Of a stretch of DNA of 64,000 nt, positions 57,170 to 64,000 are shown in pieces. Position 1 is the stretch's first letter, and each line of letters starts with the position of its first letter. The translations under genes were made by a program, and so were the position numbers. A model generated the notes under the pieces. That model was not told the origin of the DNA, made no database searches, and saw only the letters and a program-made list of their open reading frames with translations. The DNA lies in the NCBI RefSeq assembly GCF_005497185.1, contig NZ_RJTN01000001.1, positions 458,843-522,842 on the forward strand, in the 5' to 3' direction. The DNA comes from Pectobacterium polonicum. GTDB taxonomy: Bacteria > Pseudomonadota > Gammaproteobacteria > Enterobacterales > Enterobacteriaceae.

Positions 57170-57574
57170 AGCTATTTTTTCACCTTTAAATGAAGATAAC
57201 CTTGATAGCGTATCAGGGCGTGCACAGATGAACCAGAATTTGCGAGGATATTCTTCAGTATGCGGTGCTGTGCGCAGAAATTATGACGTATTTTTGTCCG
57301 TTTTTTATATGCAGAATGTCAGATTAAGGTTGGCTAATGTTAAAAAAATCCCATTATCGACCTTAAACAAAATTTTATGCTGTATAGCGGGGATACAGGT
57401 CGTAACATTTGATCATGCCATGTATCCGAGCATAGAATACTGCGCTGCTGCTAATCTCCACACAATCATGTGGTTTTACATCTTGAGCAGCCATTTTTAT
57501 GACTGAAACAAGCTGAGTTTATTCTTTTAGTCGGTTTTTTATACTTATGGAGGTTGTGCCACAATGGATGTTCA

Positions 57575-57588
57575 TAGTCTTATTCCTA
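57575..57588 (+). promoter_or_regulatory. Candidate RcsAB box in the exopolysaccharide leader
   Basis: TAGTCTTATTCCTA matches the RcsAB consensus TAAGAATATTCCTA at 10 of 14 positions, with a perfect right half. It lies about 310 bases upstream of the first gene, in a region where E. coli and Erwinia polysaccharide operons carry such a box. Confidence 0.4.
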
Positions 57589-57726
57589 AAAACCCCGCCC
57601 TAAACATCTTGTTCTTGTGCTCCCACTTGAGTGGTCAATACTATGTTAGTTCTTTGGGCTAAGTCAGACCTTTTCACATTGAGGATATGGTTTGCCTAAT
57701 GTATCTGTTGTCACAAGGGTATCCGG

Positions 57727-57755
57727 TTGACGGTATACTCTATCTGTACAATAAA
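57727..57755 (+). promoter_or_regulatory. Candidate promoter of the exopolysaccharide operon
   Basis: TTGACG and AATAAA with 17-base spacing lie about 65 bases before the JUMPstart element, a sensible place for the start of the RfaH-dependent transcript. Motif call only. The rest of the 730-base gap after yegH is AT-rich with no convincing gene. Confidence 0.4.
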
Positions 57756-57820
57756 AATCATAACAAATATGTAACTTAACGCTTTAAAATTTAAACCACA
57801 GGACAGGGGCCGTACTTTGA

Positions 57821-57859
57821 TAGTGCGTTGGTAGCTACAAGCCAAGGGCGGTAGCGTGC
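57821..57859 (+). promoter_or_regulatory. JUMPstart with ops element (RfaH loading site)
   Basis: TGGTAGCTACAAGCCAAGGGC leads into GGCGGTAGCGTG (57847-57858), an exact ops sequence, inside a JUMPstart-like block. The ops site pauses RNA polymerase and recruits RfaH, which lets transcription run through long polysaccharide operons. It lies 40 bases before the first gene. Confidence 0.92.
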
Positions 57860-57899
57860 CTGACGCATAAACATACAACGGTTAATGATGGTGTAAAAA

Positions 57900-58997
57900 A
57901 TGCAAGAATTCATAGTGATCTTTCTAAGCGCTTTTGCCGCACTTTTCTTAGCAAGAAAAGCGGCAATTCGTGTTGGTTTAGTCGATAAACCGAATGTACG
58001 TAAAAAGCATCAGGGGCATATTCCCCTTGTTGGTGGCGTATCTATTTATCTATCTCTATGGGTCTTGTATGTATTGCAACCAGAGTGGTTACCTGATTTC
58101 TCTCTGTATATGATTTGTGCCACCGCGCTTCTGGTGGTTGGTGTGCTGGACGATCGTTTTGATCTTCCTGTGTTACCTCGCGTGGGGTTACAAGCGACTG
58201 TAGCTGGGTTAATGATGTATGCAGGGTTGTACCTGGAGACATTGGGACGCGTTCTCTTCGGGTATGAACTTTTCCTCGGTATCTTTGGCTATACGGTGAC
58301 ATTATTTGCGGTATGGGGAGCCATCAATGCCTTCAATATGGTTGATGGCATTGATGGTTTGCTGGGGGCACTATCCTGCGTGACGTTTGGCGCGCTTGCT
58401 ATCGTGTTCTACCTTGGTGGTCATCATGAATTAGCGCTATGGAGCGTGTGCCTGTTGGCTGCAACGTTGCCTTATATCCTCCTTAATTTAGGTATATTGT
58501 GGGGGCGGAAATTTAAGGTATTCATGGGTGACGCCGGCAGTACGCTGATCGGTTTTACGGTGATATGGTTACTGATGCTGGCGACGCAGGGAGAAAATGC
58601 GGTGATTCATCCAGTCACCGCGCTCTGGCTTATCGCTGTTCCGCTCATGGATATGGTAACAATTATGGTTCGCCGTATTCGGCGTGGCGATAGTCCGTTT
58701 AAGCCAGATCGAGAACATTTGCACCATATCTTAATGCGTGCAGGCCTGACGCCACATCAGGCGTTGGTCGTTATTCTTCTTGCGGCGATGCTATTTTCCG
58801 CTATCGGTATTTTAGGTGAGCGTATTGGTGTCGCTGAGTCTATTATGTTTAGTGTATTCCTCATGGCTTTCTGCGGTTATTTCTGGATGATCAGTCGTAT
58901 ATGGCGTGTGTTGACATGGTTTCGTAGAGCAACTCGAAATCCACACGCTAGTGTAACGAGCGTTGATAAAACGGGCACTACGCCGTTAAAACGGTAA
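57900..58997 (+). CDS. WecA-type undecaprenyl-phosphate sugar-1-phosphate transferase
   Basis: A 365-residue membrane enzyme of the WecA/Rfe family with about eleven helices. VGLVDKPNVRKKHQGHIPLVGGVSIY, LLVVGVLDDRFDLPV (the DDxx motif), FNMVDGIDGLLG and FMGDAGSTLIGFTVIW are family signatures; HLHHILMRAGLT is the His-rich loop. It should add the first sugar phosphate (GlcNAc-1-P in WecA) to undecaprenyl phosphate. As the first gene of the polysaccharide operon it is probably a locus-specific copy, distinct from an enterobacterial-common-antigen wecA elsewhere. Confidence 0.9.
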   Translation: MQEFIVIFLSAFAALFLARKAAIRVGLVDKPNVRKKHQGHIPLVGGVSIYLSLWVLYVLQPEWLPDFSLYMICATALLVVGVLDDRFDLPVLPRVGLQATVAGLMMYAGLYLETLGRVLFGYELFLGIFGYTVTLFAVWGAINAFNMVDGIDGLLGALSCVTFGALAIVFYLGGHHELALWSVCLLAATLPYILLNLGILWGRKFKVFMGDAGSTLIGFTVIWLLMLATQGENAVIHPVTALWLIAVPLMDMVTIMVRRIRRGDSPFKPDREHLHHILMRAGLTPHQALVVILLAAMLFSAIGILGERIGVAESIMFSVFLMAFCGYFWMISRIWRVLTWFRRATRNPHASVTSVDKTGTTPLKR

Positions 58998-59114
58998 ATT
59001 GCTAGTGTTTTGTACCGTAGACCATGGGTTCGTCTAATAATTTATTCTCTATAATGATGGGCTATTTTGTAGGGATTTGCGCAATATTCAATCAAGAGCG
59101 ATGGCATAGACAGG

Positions 59115-60251
59115 ATGATAAAGCACAAACGAAAATTGATGCCCTTGATGGTGTCGGTAGCGCTACTCAGTGGTTGTACTCTGGTTCCTGGTTCCCACCT
59201 TTCTACTAGCGGTAAAAATGTGGTCGAACAGCAAGATGCGGATTTTAATATCGACAAACTGGTCAATGTTTACCCGTTAACGCCTTATTTAGTCGAAAAA
59301 ATGCGCCCTAAACCGCTGATAGCACAGACGAACCCTGCTCTGGAGAAAGAATTGCAGGGTTACGAATACCGTATCGGTATTGGTGATGTCATTATGGTGA
59401 CCGTGTGGGATCACCCTGAATTAACAACACCAGCAGGGACATACCGCACTGCGGCAGATACGGGTAACTGGGTACATTCCGATGGTACGATTTTTTATCC
59501 TTACATCGGCAAGGTTAGCGTTGCAGGCAAAACGGTCACTGAAGTGCGCGATCAGATCATGGGGCGCTTAGCACAATACATCGAGTCACCGCAGGTGGAT
59601 GTGAGCATTGCGGCTTTCCGTTCACAGAAAGCGTATGTAACGGGTGAAGTGGCAACATCGGGGCAGCAACCGATTACCAACGTGCCACTAACAGTGCTGG
59701 ATGCGATTAATCGAGCGGGTGGCCTGACGGAAAATGCCGACTGGCGTAATATTGTGTTGACTCACAATGGGAAGGAACAGCGCCTCTCCCTTCAAGCGCT
59801 GATGCAAAACGGCGACCTTTCACAAAATCACCTCCTCTATCCTGGCGATATCCTCTACATTCCCCGTAATGACGATCTAAAAGTGTTTGTGATGGGAGAA
59901 GTCAAAAAACAAAGCACGCTTAAAATGGATCGCAGTGGCATGACGTTGACCGAAGCGTTAGGTAATGCTGAGGGGATGGATCAAACCTTTTCTGATGCCA
60001 CGGGGATTTTTGTGATCCGCTCGCTGCGGGGGACGCAAGGCCCGAAACTAGCTGACATCTACCAGCTTAATGCCAAAGATGCCACTGCGATGGTGATGGG
60101 CACGGAGTTCCAACTTCAGCCGTATGACATTGTGTATGTCACCACCGCGCCTCTCGTTCGCTGGAACCGCGTTATCAGCCAGCTTGTACCGACGATTTCC
60201 GGTTTTAACGAATTAACCGAAGGGACGTTGCGTATTCGTAACTGGCCGTAG
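59115..60251 (+). CDS. wza: Wza, outer-membrane polysaccharide export lipoprotein
   Basis: A 378-residue lipoprotein. The signal peptide ends in the lipobox LLSGC with Cys 21. The polysaccharide-export domain follows ([27 protein letters not shown]), then SLBB-type domains ([32 protein letters not shown]) and the C-terminal amphipathic helix that crosses the outer membrane ([17 protein letters not shown]). It forms the octameric exit channel. It matches E. coli Wza (379) from the first residues. Confidence 0.96.
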   Translation: MIKHKRKLMPLMVSVALLSGCTLVPGSHLSTSGKNVVEQQDADFNIDKLVNVYPLTPYLVEKMRPKPLIAQTNPALEKELQGYEYRIGIGDVIMVTVWDHPELTTPAGTYRTAADTGNWVHSDGTIFYPYIGKVSVAGKTVTEVRDQIMGRLAQYIESPQVDVSIAAFRSQKAYVTGEVATSGQQPITNVPLTVLDAINRAGGLTENADWRNIVLTHNGKEQRLSLQALMQNGDLSQNHLLYPGDILYIPRNDDLKVFVMGEVKKQSTLKMDRSGMTLTEALGNAEGMDQTFSDATGIFVIRSLRGTQGPKLADIYQLNAKDATAMVMGTEFQLQPYDIVYVTTAPLVRWNRVISQLVPTISGFNELTEGTLRIRNWP

Positions 60252-60259
60252 AGATCATT

Positions 60260-60694
60260 ATGTTTGATTCAATTTTGGTGGTGTGTGTGGGTAATATTTG
60301 CCGTTCCCCAACTGGAGAACGGCTGTTGAAACAAGCTTTGCCGACGAAAAGAATCGCTTCTGCTGGATTAGGTGCCTTGGTAGGAAAGCCTGCTGATACA
60401 ATGGCAACCGAAGTAGCAAATCATCATAATCTTTCTCTCGAAGGGCATGAGGCACAGCAGCTAACGTCAACCTTATGCCGCCAGTACGACCTGATTCTGG
60501 TGATGGAGAAAGGCCACATTGACGGAGTAAGCCGCGTCGCACCGGAGGTGCGAGGTAAAACCATGCTATTTGGCCACTGGCTAAATCAGCAGGAAATTAC
60601 CGACCCCTATCGTAAGAGCCGAGAAGCATTTGAATTCGTTTACTCACAACTTGAGCAGTCTGCGCAAAAATGGGTGCAGGCGTTAAATCGTTAA
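60260..60694 (+). CDS. wzb: Wzb, low-molecular-weight protein-tyrosine phosphatase
   Basis: A 144-residue phosphatase. The CX5R active-site loop is CVGNICRS (Cys 9, Arg 15) and the general acid is the Asp in ITDPYRKS. It dephosphorylates the tyrosine cluster of Wzc, allowing the cycling needed for polymer export. It starts 8 bases after wza and ends 15 bases before wzc. Confidence 0.95.
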   Translation: MFDSILVVCVGNICRSPTGERLLKQALPTKRIASAGLGALVGKPADTMATEVANHHNLSLEGHEAQQLTSTLCRQYDLILVMEKGHIDGVSRVAPEVRGKTMLFGHWLNQQEITDPYRKSREAFEFVYSQLEQSAQKWVQALNR

Positions 60695-60709
60695 TCGTCA
60701 GAGAATCCG

Positions 60710-62881
60710 ATGACAGAGAAAACTTCAGTAAAAGTATCTGAAACCCATTCAGATTAGATCGATTTAGGGCGTTTATTAGGGACATTGCTGGATAACCGCT
60801 GGTTGATTATTGGTGTAACTGCGGTGTTTACCGTACTCGGCATTATGTATGCCATGTTAGCTACGCCAGTTTACAAAGCCGATGCGCTGATTCAAGTGGA
60901 GCAAAGTTCCAGTAATTCGCTATTAAATGATATTTCCAGCATGTTGCCGGATGCCAAGCCACAATCAGCTGCGGAGATTGAACTGATCAAATCCCGTATG
61001 GTGATTGGCAAAACGGTGAACGATTTGGCGCTGGATATTAGCGTTCAGCAAAAATATTTCCCTTTGGTGGGTAAAGATATTGCGCGGTTAGCGGGCAATG
61101 AACCAGGAAAAATAGCCGTGTCCCGCCTTGATGTACCTGCATCCTGGCAGGATGAGGTATTGTCACTTGAAGTGTTACCCAATCAGCAATATGCCGTGGA
61201 AGCGGGTGACGCAGTGAAATTCACGGGTACGGCTGGACAAGTAGAAAATCATAATGGTATCACGTTACTGGTCAGTGATATTGCTGCTGAGCCGGGTACT
61301 GTTTTTCGTATTCAAAAGCTGAATCAATTAACGGCGATTAATAGTTTGCTGGATAATTTCGCGGTCGTGGATAAAGGCAAAGACACAGGGGTATTGGCGC
61401 TTAGTCTGGAAGGTGACGATCCGGCACTTACTACAAAGATATTAAGCAGCATTAGCCAGAACTATCTGCAACAAAACGTAGAGCGTAAATCGGAAGAAGC
61501 AGGCAAGAGCCTGGAATTCCTGAAAGAGCAACTTCCTAATGTACGCAGCTCACTCAATGAGGCAGAAAATAAGCTTAATCAGTTTCGGCAAGAGAATGAA
61601 TCCGTCGATCTTTCCTTAGAGGCGAAAGCGGTACTGGATACCACCGTAGCGGTTGAAGCGCAGTTGAATGAACTGACCTTTAAGGAAGCTGAAATTTCGA
61701 AACTGTATACCCGCGAACACCCCGCCTACCGTGCCTTAATGGAAAAACGCAAAACGCTGGAACAGGAACGAGATAAGCTCAACAAACGCGTAGGCGCAAT
61801 GCCGAAGACCCAGCAGGAGATTTTGCGCTTAACACGGGATGTGCATGCAGGACAGGAAGTGTATATGCAACTGCTGAACAAACAGCAGGAGCTTAGCATT
61901 AACAAAGCCAGTACGGTGGGTAACGTCCGAATTGTTGACAATGCGGTGATTCAGCCGAAGCCAGTAAAACCGAAAAAGCCACTAATTGTACTTCTAGCTA
62001 TGTTTTTGGGTGGAATGGCATCGACGGCTTTTGTGGTGTTGAAAACGCTATTACACAAAGGGATTGAAAGCCCAGAACAGCTGGAAGAGTTGGGAATAAA
62101 CGTGTATGCCAGCGTGCCGCTTTCTGAATGGCAGCAAAAGAAAGACCGGGCTTTACTGGGTAAGAAGAGTAAGAAAGGTAATACACGAGCAACAGACCTA
62201 TTGGCTGTAGGGAACCCGGCAGACCTGGCGATTGAAGCGATTAGAAGCCTGCGTACTAGCCTGCATTTTGCTATGATGGAAGCAAAAAATAATGTGCTGA
62301 TGATATCTGGTGCTAGCCCAGCTATTGGTAAAACCTTCGTCAGCGCAAACCTCGGGGCGGTGATTGCGCAGTCTGGGCAGCGTGTATTGATTGTTGACTG
62401 TGACATGCGCAAAGGCTATGCCCATGAGTTGATGGGTACTGATGGAACCAATGGCCTGTCAGACATTTTATCTGGGCAGTGCGATGTGATAAAAAGCGTG
62501 CGAAAAACCGCTGTAGAAAATATGGAATTTATTCCCCGTGGGCAGGTACCACCGAATCCTTCAGAATTGTTGATGCACAGCCATTTTGCGGAGTTCATTA
62601 AGTGGGCAGGTGAGCATTATGATCTGGTGCTGTTAGATACGCCACCAATTCTGGCTGTAACAGATGCTGCTATTATTAGCCGCCATGCAGGTACCTCGCT
62701 CCTTGTTGCACGTTTTGAGATGAATACGCTGAAAGAGATTGAAGTCAGTATTCGTCGTTTCGAACAGAATGGTGCGGAAATTAAAGGTGTGATCCTTAAC
62801 GCGATTGTTAAACGAGCGGCGAGTTATTATGGGTATGGTAATTATAATTATTATACCTATGACTATAAGTCTGAGAAATAA
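60710..62881 (+). pseudogene. wzc: wzc, exopolysaccharide co-polymerase tyrosine kinase with in-frame TAG at codon 16
   Basis: The frame from the ATG at 60710 encodes a 723-codon Wzc (E. coli 720) except that codon 16 is TAG (60755-60757). E. coli reads SDEIDIGRL where this reads SD-stop-IDLGRL, so a single GAG-to-TAG change is likely. The rest is intact: two membrane helices, a long periplasmic domain, Walker A GASPAIGKTFV, Walker A' VDCDMRKG and a C-terminal cluster of eight Tyr. Translation could restart at TTG 60785, giving 698 residues, but that start lacks a well-spaced ribosome site. Otherwise Wzc is lost and high-level polymer export should fail. Confidence 0.85.
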
Positions 62882-62890
62882 TATAATAAG

Positions 62891-62923
62891 GCCTGTGGAA
62901 TTTTCATTTCCATGGGCTTTTAT
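62891..62923 (+). terminator. Stem-loop after wzc
   Basis: GCCTGTGGAA and TTCCATGGGC pair (two G-T pairs) and are followed by TTTTAT, 9 bases after the wzc stop. A stem-loop at this place is a known feature of group 1 capsule and colanic-acid operons, where it lowers expression of downstream genes unless RfaH-modified polymerase reads through. Confidence 0.75.
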
Positions 62924-62958
62924 ATTGGTGGTTAAAATAAGTGATGCATTATGAATGA

Positions 62959-63185
62959 CTGTGCAAGATCATCGTGACGATTGATGCGATGGCCTGCCAG
63001 ACCAAGATTGCCAAGGCTATTATGAGCAAAGGTGGCGATGATTTATTGGCAGTTAAGGGCAATCAAGGTAAGTTAGCGGTAGCGATACAGGCCTCTTTTA
63101 CCCCACATCACCGCGCTCCAATTGACAGAGACACATCTCAAATTGAGAAGCAGAAAAGCCTAGTAGAGGCACGCACTCACAGGGC
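62959..63185 (+). pseudogene. ISAs1-family transposase fragment
   Basis: A translated stretch, LCKIIVTIDAMACQTKIAKA followed by IMSKGGDDLLAVKGNQGKL, matches the catalytic core of ISAs1-family (H-repeat) transposases, where VTIDAMGCQ and YVLALKGNQ surround a catalytic Asp. A stop lies just upstream in frame and the similarity ends near 63185, so both ends are missing. It cannot be active alone. Its presence marks past insertion at the junction between the conserved wza-wzb-wzc block and the strain-specific sugar genes. Confidence 0.85.
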
Positions 63186-63280
63186 GTCCGCATGGGTGAT
63201 TTTTTTTTGCTCGATATGTGCAACCCACAATCTAAATTGTTCTGGTGACGCTTCTGTTTGAAGATTAATCATGCAAGTAA

Positions 63281-63488
63281 CGGTTAAATAGCTTTGCATA
63301 ATAGCGCTACACTTGTTGATAATGCCCCCCCGCCAGTACTGGCCTCGCATGGTGGGAAGTGAAGCATCAATGTGCGAAGCTATTTAATTGCTGATCGTCA
63401 TTCATTCAAAAAATATTCGTGATCTTGCCCTGTAATCCGGGCTGAGTTCCTTCCAAGTGATCTATTATTTTGCGAAGTTATTTAGCAG
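63281..63488. repeat. Three related 18-base repeats in the gap after the transposase fragment
   Basis: CGGTTAAATAGCTTTGCA (63281-63298) is inverted relative to TGCGAAGCTATTTAATTG (63373-63390) and TGCGAAGTTATTTAGCAG (63471-63488). The first two can pair across 74 bases. They may be relics of IS ends. The gap 63186-63568 otherwise shows no gene. Confidence 0.5.
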
Positions 63489-63568
63489 CAATGAATAAGT
63501 AGACTGATTTTCTATGCATATGATGATTATTGAAAATCAAATATATTAACTAGTGACTGGATTTAATA

Positions 63569-64000
63569 ATGGATAATATTCTGCAACTGATCGGGCGTAC
63601 TAAAGAATTATTTATAGATGATGTGTCAGCTAATGAAACCGAATTAAAAAAAATAGTCTCATCATCACGATTTTTAGTTCTTGGTGGTGCCGGTTCTATT
63701 GGGCAGGCTGTAACAAAAGAAATTTTCAAAAGAAATCCGAAAAAAATTCATGTTGTTGATATTAGCGAAAACAATATGGTTGAATTGGTTCGTGATTTAC
63801 GGAGTTCATTCGGATATATTGACGGTGACTTTCAAACGTTCGCTCTTGATATTGGCTCTATTGAATATGATACATTTATCAAAGCGGATGGACAATATGA
63901 TTATGTATTAAATCTCTCAGCATTAAAACATGTCCGTAGTGAAAAAGATCCATTCACTTTAATGCGTATGATTGAAGTCAATATACAGAATACAAATAAA
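63569..64000 (+). CDS. Nucleotide-sugar dehydratase/epimerase of the CapD/FlaA1 type (partial)
   Basis: The first 144 codons, running off the window end. RFLVLGGAGSIGQAVTKEIF is an NAD(P)-binding GGxGxxG motif, IHVVDISENNMVELVRDLRS binds the cofactor ribose, and YVLNLSALKHVRSEKDPFTL is typical of the polysaccharide-biosynthesis (CapD/FlaA1-like, UDP-GlcNAc 4,6-dehydratase-related) SDR enzymes. It should modify a sugar nucleotide for the polymer. The DNA is clearly more AT-rich than wza-wzc, as usual for strain-specific polysaccharide genes. The missing C-terminus prevents a finer call. Confidence 0.85.
   Translation, partial: MDNILQLIGRTKELFIDDVSANETELKKIVSSSRFLVLGGAGSIGQAVTKEIFKRNPKKIHVVDISENNMVELVRDLRSSFGYIDGDFQTFALDIGSIEYDTFIKADGQYDYVLNLSALKHVRSEKDPFTLMRMIEVNIQNTNK

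Noticed and set aside
56853..57506. 217-residue plus-strand frame over the 5' end of yegH and into the leader
   Set aside because: It is mostly antisense to the yegH membrane domain, with no family resemblance; the part beyond yegH is low-complexity AT-rich sequence.

Overview
The window reads as chromosome of a soft-rot enterobacterium, most likely Pectobacterium. Nearly every housekeeping protein is a close relative of its E. coli counterpart, and the gene order follows the E. coli tol-pal / nadA-pnuC-zitB / aroG / gpmA / gal / mod / ybhA / pgl stretch, then metG-mrp, udk-dcd-asmA and yegH-wza-wzb-wzc. This is inference from remembered family sequences; no database search was run.

Layout. 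1-4541 holds the Tol-Pal envelope system (end of tolQ, tolR, tolA, tolB, pal, cpoB). 4717-4966 holds two identical tRNA-Lys genes and a broken 3' tRNA end. 5198-9358 holds a DUF554 membrane protein, a YjaA-like protein, nadA-pnuC (NAD synthesis and nicotinamide riboside uptake) and the zinc exporter zitB. 9653-13908 holds aroG, a LysR-azoR-doxX group and gpmA. 14046-20823 is an inserted five-gene copper/silver efflux operon (H/C-rich exported protein, CusF, CusC, CusB fused to a second CusF domain, CusA). 20975-23410 has galM and galE without galT or galK between them. 23609-28945 is the molybdate region (modF, modE, acrZ, modABC with a ModE site).

29200-36002 is an accessory carbohydrate cluster: an exported TIM-barrel protein, a LacI-type regulator, a Gfo/Idh dehydrogenase, a cytoplasmic TIM-barrel isomerase/epimerase, a nucleoside-symporter-like transporter, and glk. 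Three near-identical palindromes (core GTAATCGATTAC) sit in front of the outward-facing genes and probably form one LacI-controlled regulon. ybhA, tRNA-Ser and pgl follow. 38606-40947 is a two-gene operon of an orphan sugar-binding protein and a histidine-studded LVIVD beta-propeller. 41366-45962 encodes a respiratory formate dehydrogenase whose active-site residue is cysteine, not selenocysteine. metG, mrp, udk, dcd, asmA, dcuC, an MntA-HepT toxin-antitoxin pair and yegH follow.

57170 to the end is the start of an exopolysaccharide locus: a long leader with JUMPstart/ops (RfaH-dependent antitermination), a WecA-type initiating transferase, wza, wzb, wzc, a stem-loop, an ISAs1-type transposase fragment, and an AT-rich sugar-nucleotide enzyme gene cut by the window edge. 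wzc has an in-frame TAG at codon 16, which may switch off or weaken polymer export in this strain. No prophage, CRISPR array or rRNA was seen. Two copies of a dispersed intergenic repeat and an 11-unit CTTTC tract are the main repeats.
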